A stretch of 8,052 nt of DNA from Bacteroidales bacterium (GCA_003557765.1 PWNO01000090.1:1-8052), one strand, 5' to 3'. Positions 1 to 7,103 are shown, numbered from the stretch's first letter. Translations and numbers: made by a program. Notes: generated by a model not told the origin, from the letters alone.

Positions 1-273
1 CGGCCCGAATATGACGTGTATGGAACGCTTTACCGTATACGTGGCAAAGAGGCCGCTTCACCATTGCAGTTTTTTGCCACCGACAGCGTAGATCATTTCC
101 TTCGCGGAGCACTCTACTTCGAAGTTCGTCCCAATAATGATTCGCTGGCACCTGTCATCCAGTTTGTTGAAGAAGACATCCGGCACCTGTTCCAAAGCCT
201 GAGGTGGGAACAGGTACACCTCCTTGATTCGCATGCCAATAGCAGAAGCAATGTGGGCGATGGCATTGATTGA
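1..273 (+). CDS. gldD: Gliding motility lipoprotein GldD, C-terminal part (5' end outside the window)
   Basis: The open frame enters from the left edge in frame 1 and gives 90 residues before TGA. Visible motifs are VYGTLYRI, ASPLQFFATDS and HFLRGALYF, followed by PNNDSLAPVI and a DI..L..SLRW ending; this run is characteristic of the C-terminal half of GldD. In the family, GldD is an envelope lipoprotein required for gliding and associated with the type IX secretion machinery of Bacteroidota; the lipobox would lie upstream of the window. The tail of about 20 residues after SLRWE is, from memory, longer than in flavobacterial GldD and rich in polar residues. The gene converges on pyk, with 124 bases between the two stops. 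That gap holds only a weak interrupted hairpin (336-361, arms CTGC/GCAG and ACCC/GGGT) without a T-tract. The family call is from motif recall, not a search. Confidence 0.85.
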   Translation, partial: RPEYDVYGTLYRIRGKEAASPLQFFATDSVDHFLRGALYFEVRPNNDSLAPVIQFVEEDIRHLFQSLRWEQVHLLDSHANSRSNVGDGID

Positions 274-397
274 TGCGCCCATATTTTTCCGGCATGCACA
301 TTTTATCCAGTACCGTCGAAATTGCTGCTCAAGCCCTGCGCTTACCCGGTGGGTGATGCAGTGGCCCTGGCCAGTAAACGGTGTCTTAATGCAGCCT

Positions 398-1819
398 TTA
401 TGCTGTCTGATCAGAGAGCATGTTTTTCGCCGTACTGATTTCCACAAATGAGGGTCCTGCTTTTTTTCCGAAATTACCTGCAAGTACGACGATCAGATCA
501 TCCTGGGTGATCTCATCCAGATCAATCAGCCTGGAGAGTGTGGCTTTGATAAATGATTTTTTTGACTGTTCCACATCCAGGAAGTCGGCCATCACGCCAT
601 AATTCAGGGCCAATTCACGCATGACCCGGGTGTCATAGCATTGGGCATAGATGGGTGTCCTTCCCCTGAACGCTGACAGATATCGCGCGGTTTTGCCTGT
701 GTCGGTATCGGTTATGATGGCTTTTGTGTTGAGTTTTTGGATCGAGCGCACTGCAGTTTTGGAGAGAAAAACGGATATTTGGTTGTCGTGTGGCATCACC
801 TTGGAGTCGAGGGCGAATTCCATGCTGTTTTCAGCCTCCTTTACTGTGCGGGTCATCATCTGAACTGACTCAATTGGATATTTTCCAAAGGTGGTTTCTC
901 CACTGAGCATCACGGCGTCGGTGCCAGAAAACACGGCTGTTGCAATGTCACTGACTTCCGCGCGCGTAGGCCTGGGGTTTTTGATCATGCTATGCAGCAT
1001 CTGGGTAGCCACGATCACTGTTTTCTTTCGTCGCACGCACTTCTTGATGATGGCATTCTGGATGCCGGGGATTTTTTCGGCTGGCACTTCAATGGCAAGG
1101 TCACCCCTGGCGATCATGATGCCATGCGCGTGATCCAGGATCTCATCAATATGATCAACGCCCTGCTGGTTTTCAATTTTAGCAATGATCTTGATCTTGC
1201 TGTTATGGGCATCCAAAATCTCCTGGATAGCCAGCACATCTTCCTTGTTTCGCACAAATGAGTGCGCGATGAATTCGAGGTCGTTGGCAATTGCAAAGTC
1301 AATATACTCCAGGTCTTTTTCATTGAGCGAAGGCAGGTCAATGGGTGTTCCCGGAAGGTTAACGCTTTTGCGCGGCTTGATGTGTCCTGTGTTCCCCACA
1401 CGGCACACCAGGTAGTTATCGTGTTTCTCTGTAACAGTCAGGGCAACATCTCCGTCATCAATCAGAATCATTTTTCCTGTCTCAAGCTGTTGAACGATAT
1501 CGGGGTAATTTACATACAGACACGCGTTGTCTGAACCTTTGCTGAGGTCGCCGGCAAGCCGGATAAATTGTCCTTCTTCTACTGTGACCTCGTTGTCAGA
1601 GGGGTTGGTCCGTATTTCCGGTCCTTTGGTATCAACGATGACAGGGATTTTGCTGTTTACTGCACGCACGTGATCCACAATGGTTTTGCTGTTTTCAGTT
1701 GTCTGATGCGCAGTATTGATGCGTACCACATCCATCCCATTGGCATACATCTCACTGATGAATTCCGGATCACACTTGAGGTCCGATATCGTAGCCACTA
1801 TTTTTGTAAGCTTCTCCAT
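398..1819 (-). CDS. pyk: Pyruvate kinase (Bacteroidetes type)
   Basis: Cytoplasmic enzyme that converts phosphoenolpyruvate and ADP to pyruvate and ATP, the last step of glycolysis. At 473 residues it has normal length. The TIM-barrel start TKIVATISD lies at residues 5-13, followed by the substrate and cation loop RINTAH (33-38) and DTKGPEIRT (63-71). The B domain spans about 72-160. The catalytic stretch KIENQQG has Lys214 and Glu216, the ARGDLAIEVP loop has Asp240, and ATQML...NPRPTRAE (271-288) is intact. The C-terminal domain runs from about 340 to 473. The usual NFSH motif reads NTAH here, so the K+-coordinating Ser is Ala37; I recall this as normal for Bacteroidetes enzymes. Glu68, at the position linked to K+ dependence, is kept. 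The start is ATG with no Shine-Dalgarno, as expected for the phylum. The gene lies 55 bases after the permease stop, and no good TAnnTTTG promoter sits in between, so it may be partly cotranscribed. Confidence 0.96.
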   Translation of the reverse strand: MEKLTKIVATISDLKCDPEFISEMYANGMDVVRINTAHQTTENSKTIVDHVRAVNSKIPVIVDTKGPEIRTNPSDNEVTVEEGQFIRLAGDLSKGSDNACLYVNYPDIVQQLETGKMILIDDGDVALTVTEKHDNYLVCRVGNTGHIKPRKSVNLPGTPIDLPSLNEKDLEYIDFAIANDLEFIAHSFVRNKEDVLAIQEILDAHNSKIKIIAKIENQQGVDHIDEILDHAHGIMIARGDLAIEVPAEKIPGIQNAIIKKCVRRKKTVIVATQMLHSMIKNPRPTRAEVSDIATAVFSGTDAVMLSGETTFGKYPIESVQMMTRTVKEAENSMEFALDSKVMPHDNQISVFLSKTAVRSIQKLNTKAIITDTDTGKTARYLSAFRGRTPIYAQCYDTRVMRELALNYGVMADFLDVEQSKKSFIKATLSRLIDLDEITQDDLIVVLAGNFGKKAGPSFVEISTAKNMLSDQTA

Positions 1820-1838
1820 AATACAATGTTATTACATG

Positions 1839-1872
1839 AAAAAAACAGGGTAGGCAGATTTACATCAACCCT
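1839..1872 (-). terminator. Possible weak intrinsic terminator after the permease gene
   Basis: Just after the permease stop, read on the minus strand, AGGGT (1872-1868) can pair with ACCCT (1851-1847) over a 16-base loop. One G and seven T residues (1845-1839) follow. The U-tract is good, but a 5-bp stem with a large loop is poor, so termination before pyk would be partial at best. Confidence 0.3.
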
Positions 1873-1874
1873 TA

Positions 1875-3119
1875 TTATTCATAGCGCAGGGATTCGATGG
1901 GGTCAAGTTGTGAAGCTTTAGCGGCGGGGTAATAGCCAGCCACGACGCCTACGCCAAAGCAAAGCACTACACCACCAATCACCCACATCCAGGGGATGAT
2001 AAAGGGGCTTCCCACGATCACGGATATGCCATTTCCGGCGATCACCCCAAGGAAGATGCCAACAGCTCCACCGATCTGACATATCAGGATTGCTTCAGAA
2101 AGAAACTGCTGGCGGATGACTGCCTTTGTGGCTCCGAGTGCTTTCCTGATGCCGATTTCGCGTGTCCTTTCGGTCACCGACACCAGCATGATGTTCATCA
2201 AACCTATGGCTGCCCCGGCGAGGGTGATCATGCCGATGATGGTGGCTGCCAGGGTGACGAACTGGATATTTTCAATGAGGGCTTGTGCAATGTTATCGCT
2301 TTTGGCGATGTCAAAGCTAACCGGATCACCGATCCGGTCTCCACGAATGATGCGAAACAGACCGGTGGCCTCTCCAATGGCGTCCTCCAGGGTTTCCATC
2401 TCGTATGTGCTGACATTGATGGTATAGTTCATGTTGGGGCGCGAAAAGTTCTGGCGCAAGGTCATGAAAGGGATCACACAATTGAGGTCGTCAGAAAAAC
2501 CAAATCCGGCACCTTGTCGTTCCAGGACACCGATGACCAGGTATCTCTGGTTTGCGATGGTGACAACGGCACCGAGGGGGTCTGACTCTCCCGGGAAAAG
2601 TGTGTTTGCCACGTCATGCCCGAGAAGCACGGCATGGGCCCCATACTGCAATTCTGCAGAGGAAAAGTTTCTGCCTGATGCCAATCGTGCACCGGAGGTG
2701 ACCAAATAGTTTTCGTCGCTCCCCATCACCCGGATGTTGGGATTGGTCTCCTGTGAGCGATACCTTGCCGTGGCGCCGCCTGTACCATGCACCGACATGG
2801 ATACATATGCAGGGAAATCAAACTGTTCCTTAAAGGCAAGGGCCTCATCATAGGAAATGCGCTCAAAAACCTGCACGGGTCCGCTTCCTGGCTGCACGCG
2901 CATTTCACGGTTTCTTATTGAAAAGCTGTTTGCTCCAAGTCTGGCAAAGTTTTCCGTGATCGACAGCCTGATGGAGTCGATGGCTGTGAGAATCCCTACC
3001 AACGCCATAATACCAAAGGCAATGATAAGCACGGTAATGACAGCCCGTAACATGTGGCTGCGGATTGACCCGAGGGCCAGCTTCAAATTTTCAAAAAAAA
3101 CGGTGGTTATCAGACGCAT
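1875..3119 (-). CDS. ABC transporter permease, FtsX/MacB family
   Basis: Integral inner-membrane protein of 414 residues from the ATG at 3119. A TTG three codons upstream (3128) keeps the frame open, but ATG is the better start. The layout is MacB_PCD plus FtsX. The first membrane helix is at about 24-47, a large periplasmic domain at about 48-285 contains a typical SGRNFS element, and three further helices lie at about 288-313, 345-370 and 378-397. The family signature EIGIRKALGA (about 321-330) precedes IRQQFLSEA, and the protein ends in AAKASQLDPIESLRYE. In this family the permease dimerises with a MacB/LolD-like ATPase and drives export or envelope transport by mechanotransmission. No ATPase or membrane-fusion gene lies in the window, so the partner must be elsewhere and the substrate cannot be inferred. 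The gene begins 14 bases after the upp stop, so it is probably cotranscribed with upp, and the nonsense codon in upp could reduce its expression. Confidence 0.93.
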   Translation of the reverse strand: MRLITTVFFENLKLALGSIRSHMLRAVITVLIIAFGIMALVGILTAIDSIRLSITENFARLGANSFSIRNREMRVQPGSGPVQVFERISYDEALAFKEQFDFPAYVSMSVHGTGGATARYRSQETNPNIRVMGSDENYLVTSGARLASGRNFSSAELQYGAHAVLLGHDVANTLFPGESDPLGAVVTIANQRYLVIGVLERQGAGFGFSDDLNCVIPFMTLRQNFSRPNMNYTINVSTYEMETLEDAIGEATGLFRIIRGDRIGDPVSFDIAKSDNIAQALIENIQFVTLAATIIGMITLAGAAIGLMNIMLVSVTERTREIGIRKALGATKAVIRQQFLSEAILICQIGGAVGIFLGVIAGNGISVIVGSPFIIPWMWVIGGVVLCFGVGVVAGYYPAAKASQLDPIESLRYE

Positions 3120-3133
3120 GACATTCAAAAATT

Positions 3134-3796
3134 TTATAGTTTGCTGCCAAAAGCAAGGTCGCCGGCGTCCCCAAGTCCGGGAACAATGTATGCCTTAGCG
3201 GTAAGTTCATCATCCACTGCACCAAGCCAAAGTGTATAGTCATCGGTGGGCATGTTCTTTTTGACATATTCCACACCCTGGTTGCTGGCCAGGATGGATG
3301 CCATATGCGTATGCGCAGGCTGTCCTTTACGCAAAAGCTCCTTAAAGCTCAGAATCATGGAGGCACCGGTGGCCAGCATGGGATCTGTCAGGATCAAGGT
3401 TTTGTCTTGTAGTCCCGGGCTGGACACATATTCTACCTGGATATCAAACCGACCATCTTTGCGGTGCTTGCGATATGCTGATATGAAAGCATTGCCTGCT
3501 TTATCATAAAAATTAAGCAGGCCCTGGTGAAAAGGCTAGCCCGCCCTTAATATGGTGGCGATCACAGGCTGTTCGGCCATTACTTCACAATTGGCCACAC
3601 CCAATGTGGTAACCACCTCCTGCTCTTTCCAGGCCAGTTCCTTGCTGATCTCATAAGCAAAGATCTCACCAAGCCGCTCCATGTTGCGCCTGAAACGCAG
3701 ACTGTCGAGCTGAACCTCAGCATCACGAAGTTCTGCAATGTATTGGTTCATTATTGACGACGTATTTCCCAGCATTCGAATCATTGGTTCTTCCAT
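3134..3796 (-). pseudogene. upp: Uracil phosphoribosyltransferase interrupted by an in-frame amber codon
   Basis: This pyrimidine-salvage enzyme makes UMP from uracil and PRPP. The whole 221-codon frame is intact from ATG (3796) to TAA (3134), except for TAG at codon 87 (3536-3538). Before it come the Bacteroidetes UPRT N-terminus, with RFRRNMERLGEIFAYEIS, and then QPVIATILRAG. After it, in the same frame, come PFHQGLLNFYDKAG, SAYRKHRKDG, the PRPP loop LTDPMLATGAS (about 136-146) and the uracil-binding end YIVPGLGDAGDLAFG. The family reads ILRAGLPFHQG, so the stop replaces the conserved Leu, one base from TTG. No frameshift is needed. Translation would stop at 86 residues, without the PRPP and uracil sites. 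The downstream GTG at 3427 could start only a non-catalytic piece. The cause may be a fresh nonsense mutation, strain variation or a sequencing error; the clean remainder argues against old decay. ATG codons at 3784 and 3775 are alternative starts. Confidence 0.9.
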
Positions 3797-3809
3797 TTTT
3801 TATGTTTCG

Positions 3810-3836
3810 GTAACGCAGACCAAGTGCTGCGTTTAC
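3810..3836 (-). promoter_or_regulatory. Stem-loop directly upstream of the upp start
   Basis: Read on the minus strand, GTAAACGCAG pairs with CTGCGTTAC: nine pairs with one bulged A and an 8-base loop. It ends 13 bases before the upp ATG, close enough to affect ribosome access. It is the last of three stem-loops in this spacer. The pairing is seen directly; a regulatory role is inference. Confidence 0.4.
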
Positions 3837-3860
3837 TGTTTAATGCTTGCTAACCCTTTT

Positions 3861-3906
3861 CTGCAGCCCGGAAGCTGCAGTCGCTGGTTTTTTCATGATT
3901 CCAGCG
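3861..3906 (-). promoter_or_regulatory. Two adjacent stem-loops in the spacer upstream of upp
   Basis: The first, in transcription order, is CGCTGG/CCAGCG (3906-3901 with 3887-3882) with a 13-base, A-rich loop. One base later comes CTGCAGC/GCTGCAG (3880-3874 with 3867-3861), a perfect 7-bp stem with a 6-base loop. Neither is followed by a U-tract on the minus strand, so they do not form a standard intrinsic terminator for the upstream gene. They may be part of a structured upp leader, a 3'-end stabiliser for the acyltransferase mRNA, or a processing site. Confidence 0.4.
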
Positions 3907-3947
3907 CGCAGTGAACAACAATCAGGCAACTATGTCTCAGGAACGTG

Positions 3948-4907
3948 TCATGGCATACTGCGCCTGGTTGCTTTTCGCAGATAAAAATACGCGTTTATAG
4001 CCGGTTTGAGCAATATTGGTAAACGGTTTTTCCGGATGCGTAAAAATACACATTCTTCTGATCCAAAGCCCCTATAAAATCTTGCAAGGTTGGGGTCTGA
4101 AGATCCTTCAAAATCGAGTACCATTTCCTTTCCCGCATGTTCGCGGATAAAGTCATCCACCAGCATCGCCATGGCCCCGTTCTGCCGTGCTTCAGGCGTG
4201 GCCCCTGAAAACAGCCAGACTGCCTTTTTATGGCTCTTATAAAAAACTATGCCTGCACAAAAATTATTGTCGGCAGTATAGGCACATTTCAGCGAGACCA
4301 TCTGCTTATGCATCCCGGCGTAGATCAGGTGCTTCAGCACCCGGTAATCCTCCTCCCTGAATGGGACTCCCCATCTCCCACGATTTTGCCTGAATGCATG
4401 GATGATATCTTCCGGCCGACCGTGCGGGGTCAGAAAAAGTGCATTTTTTTCAGCTTTTTTCAGATTGCGCCTGGTATTATCGGAGTACTTTGCATACAAA
4501 TGCGCATAGGAGGGGATCAGGTCCAGTTCATAAGTCACCAGGCGGCCATCCACAAGCGGATGGTCCGCCGGCAAAACATTATACGTGTTGAGGTTATAAT
4601 CCAGGTAACGAATGGATGCCGGAATGGCATCCAGGAAGCGCCTGGTGACCTCAGCGTTCAAGCCATGCCTGCTAAACACACCCAGCTGCTGCACAAAAAA
4701 GGGCTGAAACAGATACCGAATCCCTCCTTTTAGCCTGACAGGCAATGGCATCACGGCACGGTAATCATCTTCAACCAGTGCATCCCAGGTACGCGCACAC
4801 ATGTCGAGATACCAGGAATAACCATAAAAAATGCCATTGATGGCATCATCCATACAGGCATCCCACTTCTCAAAATCGATTTCGCTATGTTTTAAATATC
4901 TGATCAT
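3948..4907 (-). CDS. GNAT/FemAB-like acyltransferase, substrate unknown
   Basis: Predicted cytoplasmic protein of 319 residues from the ATG at 4907. A TTG one codon upstream is possible but less likely. There is no signal peptide or membrane helix. The first half (about 1-130) looks like an N-terminal GNAT-like lobe. Then come YSDNTRRNLKKAEK (about 141-154), a basic element typical of FemAB/BioF2-type transferases, the strand-rich core AYTADNNFCAGIVFY (about 209-223), and DFEGSSDPNLARFYRGFG (about 265-282), typical of the Bacteroidota members of this superfamily. Such proteins transfer acyl or aminoacyl groups to sugars, peptides or lipid-linked precursors. The exact substrate cannot be read from the sequence. 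It starts 31 bases after the stop of the deacetylase-like gene, so the two are probably one operon. That pairing suggests work on the same envelope or capsule polymer, which is inference. The C-terminus is strongly basic. Confidence 0.75.
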   Translation of the reverse strand: MIRYLKHSEIDFEKWDACMDDAINGIFYGYSWYLDMCARTWDALVEDDYRAVMPLPVRLKGGIRYLFQPFFVQQLGVFSRHGLNAEVTRRFLDAIPASIRYLDYNLNTYNVLPADHPLVDGRLVTYELDLIPSYAHLYAKYSDNTRRNLKKAEKNALFLTPHGRPEDIIHAFRQNRGRWGVPFREEDYRVLKHLIYAGMHKQMVSLKCAYTADNNFCAGIVFYKSHKKAVWLFSGATPEARQNGAMAMLVDDFIREHAGKEMVLDFEGSSDPNLARFYRGFGSEECVFLRIRKNRLPILLKPAINAYFYLRKATRRSMP

Positions 4908-4938
4908 CAAAAATAATGCAGATTAAGTGATCCTTATG

Positions 4939-6276
4939 CTATTGATCCGTGCGGGCCTGATGATGCTTTTGAGCTGCCAGGGCATGGGTCTTCAGATACA
5001 CCTGCCGCCATCCCTTCCACGCGTCCTGGTCAGCAAGCGAATCATTGTGCCAAAGGGTCGTCATGGTTCCATTGACCCGTATTGTTTCCTCCATCAGTTT
5101 TTTCACGAGCTTCCACGCTTCATCAGGCTTAAGCCCCAGGTAGTCGCGCAACGTCCCATCCATAACCACCAAAGGAACAATAGTAAGCGGGGTTTCTTGC
5201 TCTTGTGAAAGATCATAGAAAGGATAAGGTCGGGAGATCCCGGCTCTGAACCCCGGCTGGGAGACATATCCCATGGAAAAATCATAGCCAATATCGTGCT
5301 TCAGGAGTTCCTGGTAAGTGTTAGGAAGCTGCAGGCGCAGAAAATGCTGCCGGCTGTATTGTATGTCGAAATATGTGATTCCTGAAAGCCTGCGAAGCTC
5401 ATTCTCCAGTAAACCGGGCTCATCATGAGAGGCATAGCTGGGATGAATCCCTATATGGGCATAATCACCCAATTTTTTGATAAGCAGAAAAAATTGCCTT
5501 GAAAAAAACGCCACATTGCGGTCATATGGGCCATAATCTCCGCATAGGAAAAAATAATAAGCCTTGATGCCTGTTTTCTTGTAAAGATCCAGCTGGAAAT
5601 CATAGGTGTCATAAGGGTCCTTTTCCCGATCAAGGATGACACGAAGGCGTTGCAAGAGGGAATAAAAGTCGAGTTTTGACAGGCTGCGCAGACTGCCTAA
5701 CACATTGCGGATCATGGTGCGTCCTTTATAGGCAAAAGCCACATCCACATCGTAAGTGGGGATAAAGGTGAACTGCTGCCGGGGCATCTCCAGGGATGGA
5801 TACTTTTCCATAAGAACATCCCTGAGCATCAGGGCATAATAATCTACCACGGGTTTATGCAAAAAACCATGTTTCCACGCAAAGGACTGGTCGGCTTCAA
5901 ATCGACCGTGTCGATCCTTTTTATGCGGAAGATATTCTTCATATCTGCTCACCAGGTAAAAAGATGCGGCAAAAGGATCAAAGCCAAATGCACCATTGTC
6001 TTCATTATCCGGGAAAAGTAACGGAATCCTTTTTTGCTTATTGATCTCCGGTTCAAATGGGTTGACTCCACGCTCCTGCAGGAAGCCGCTTGCGCGGATA
6101 AATATCCCGCCACGATGCAGGGGGCGACTGCTGTAATTGATCTTCGGACCGTTGTAGGCGGTAAAACTATCCTCATCCCGGGTAAGCTTGTGATCAAGGC
6201 CCAGCATCCGGTTAAACAACAAAGCAGAAATGTATTCCATCCGATTTGAGATATGCGGGCTGTATAGGAGGATCAT
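4939..6276 (-). CDS. Polysaccharide deacetylase-like protein with DUF7033 N-terminal region
   Basis: Protein of 445 residues without an evident signal peptide. Residues 1 to about 160 match the pattern of the DUF7033-type N-terminal region (NRMEYISALLFNRMLG; GGIFIRASGFL; DPFAASFYLVSRYEEYL). The rest is a NodB-like carbohydrate esterase fold. The motif-1 equivalent is TYDVD (174-178), with Asp176 and Asp178. IGIHPSYASH (275-284) supplies the metal His pair candidates His278 and His284, SRPYPFYD (348-355) corresponds to the R-x-P-Y motif, and LWHN (408-411) to the last His motif. Members are predicted to remove acyl groups from surface or lipid-linked sugars. The variant motifs leave open whether this one is an active hydrolase. 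The next gene starts 28-31 bases downstream on the same strand, suggesting a two-gene envelope-glycan unit. The stop is TAG. A terminator lies upstream after radC, so it probably has its own promoter. Confidence 0.8.
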   Translation of the reverse strand: MILLYSPHISNRMEYISALLFNRMLGLDHKLTRDEDSFTAYNGPKINYSSRPLHRGGIFIRASGFLQERGVNPFEPEINKQKRIPLLFPDNEDNGAFGFDPFAASFYLVSRYEEYLPHKKDRHGRFEADQSFAWKHGFLHKPVVDYYALMLRDVLMEKYPSLEMPRQQFTFIPTYDVDVAFAYKGRTMIRNVLGSLRSLSKLDFYSLLQRLRVILDREKDPYDTYDFQLDLYKKTGIKAYYFFLCGDYGPYDRNVAFFSRQFFLLIKKLGDYAHIGIHPSYASHDEPGLLENELRRLSGITYFDIQYSRQHFLRLQLPNTYQELLKHDIGYDFSMGYVSQPGFRAGISRPYPFYDLSQEQETPLTIVPLVVMDGTLRDYLGLKPDEAWKLVKKLMEETIRVNGTMTTLWHNDSLADQDAWKGWRQVYLKTHALAAQKHHQARTDQ

Positions 6277-6304
6277 CTGCGCTGCAAGGGTTTAAAATGC
6301 AGTG

Positions 6305-6337
6305 TAAAGGTAAGCTTAAATTTTGGTTTGAAAAAAA
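6305..6337 (-). promoter_or_regulatory. Weak candidate promoter for the deacetylase-like gene
   Basis: On the minus strand TACCTTTA (6312-6305) differs by one base from the Bacteroidota -7 box TAnnTTTG. A T-run at 6337-6331 sits where the -33 TTTG would be, 19-21 bases upstream. Transcription would begin about 20 bases before the ATG. The match is poor, but the terminator just upstream makes a promoter here likely. Confidence 0.25.
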
Positions 6338-6363
6338 CCTGTCGTAGAGATGTACTACAGCAG
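6330..6363 (-). terminator. Intrinsic terminator overlapping the radC stop codon
   Basis: Read on the minus strand, CTGCTGTAG (6363-6355) pairs with CTACGACAG (6347-6339) over a 7-base loop, with one mismatch and one G-U pair. GTTTTTTT follows directly. The 5' arm includes the last two radC codons' bases and its TAG stop, so the hairpin can form only after the ribosome leaves. Confidence 0.7.
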
Positions 6364-7074
6364 CCCCTCATCGGCAAAGCTGAAATACTTATGATTAACC
6401 ACAATGATATGGTCTATGACGGGCACATCCAGGAAGATTCCGGCCTCCTTGCATTTCCTGGTAAGGTGCTGATCAGCCATACTTGGGTTAACTTGTCCGC
6501 TTGGGTGGTTATGGCACAATACCACACCGGAGGCGTGATGATCGATTGCCATTTTAAATATCTTTTTTGGATCTGCTACGGTTCCAGCTACGCTGCCTTC
6601 ACTTACACGCATCAAACGCTGTACCCTGTTGCCTCTGTTCATCAGGATAATCCAGAACTCTTCATAGGTGAGGTCGCCTATGATGGGGGCTATGATCTCG
6701 AAGGCGTCCCGGCTACTGGCAATCATGGGTTTGCTGAGTCCTTCTGACAGCCTGTGCCTCCGGCCCAGCTCAAGAGCAGCTGTGATATTGCTGGCCTTAG
6801 CTTCCCCAATACCCCGAAAACGCATCATCTCGGCAATGTTCAGCTTGCCCAGTTCAGTAAGATTGTTGGAGACGGAGGTCAGGATGTCACGGGCAAGCTC
6901 CACAGCTGATTGGGTAGCATTCCCGGAGCCAATGATGATCGCCAGCAGCTCGACATCCGACAGGGCCTTTTTGCTTTTCGTCAACAGCTTTTCCCGCGGC
7001 CTGTCATCTTCTGCCCAGCTTTTAATGCCACGCAACCTGGCAACAGCATATTTTGACCCGGTTTTTTGTTTCAT
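6355..7074 (-). CDS. radC: RadC family protein (UPF0758, JAB/MPN+ domain)
   Basis: Cytoplasmic protein of 239 residues, a normal full length. An N-terminal region with DDRPREKLL (23-31) leads into a helix-hairpin-helix segment with FRGIGEAKASNI (about 86-97). The C-terminal JAB/MPN+ metalloprotease-like domain carries CHNHPSGQVNPSMAD (187-201), with His188, His190, Ser198 and Asp201 as the zinc-site residues. It ends in the family-typical YFSFADEGLL. The old link of RadC to DNA repair is not well supported, and the true role of chromosomal copies is unknown, although their wide conservation suggests a DNA-related job. The ATG at 7074 is the best start; it follows AT-rich DNA with a candidate promoter. 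The gene stands alone between two terminators and so looks monocistronic. Its stop is TAG. Confidence 0.95.
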   Translation of the reverse strand: MKQKTGSKYAVARLRGIKSWAEDDRPREKLLTKSKKALSDVELLAIIIGSGNATQSAVELARDILTSVSNNLTELGKLNIAEMMRFRGIGEAKASNITAALELGRRHRLSEGLSKPMIASSRDAFEIIAPIIGDLTYEEFWIILMNRGNRVQRLMRVSEGSVAGTVADPKKIFKMAIDHHASGVVLCHNHPSGQVNPSMADQHLTRKCKEAGIFLDVPVIDHIIVVNHKYFSFADEGLL

Positions 7075-7103
7075 TTGATAAATTTGTTATTTCGGCTAAT
7101 ATA

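Noticed and set aside
58..483. A 141-residue minus-strand open frame across the gldD/pyk junction
   Set aside because: It is antisense to the recognisable GldD C-terminus and to the end of pyk. Its composition (many Cys, Arg and His, no domain) is typical of a shadow frame.
442..1819. The NTAH motif and Ala37 in pyruvate kinase as a sign of a defective enzyme
   Set aside because: I recall the same form in other Bacteroidetes pyruvate kinases, and all other catalytic residues are present.
3536..3538. Reassignment of TAG to an amino acid in this organism
   Set aside because: radC, rpsT and the deacetylase-like gene all end in TAG; radC and rpsT do so at the family-typical C-terminus, so TAG works as a stop here.
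3134..3796. A frameshift splitting upp into two genes
   Set aside because: The two halves are in the same frame (369 bases, 123 codons, between the two apparent starts), and nine bases between GGC and CAC read TAG CCT TTT. Only a single stop codon separates them.
3861..3880. The CTGCAGC/GCTGCAG hairpin as an intrinsic terminator
   Set aside because: On the minus strand it is followed by AAAAGGG, not by T residues. The nearby T-run lies on the other strand, where no gene is read.
4230..4733. A 167-residue + strand open frame inside the acyltransferase gene
   Set aside because: It lies opposite a coherent GNAT/FemAB-like protein and shows no family motif or promoter.
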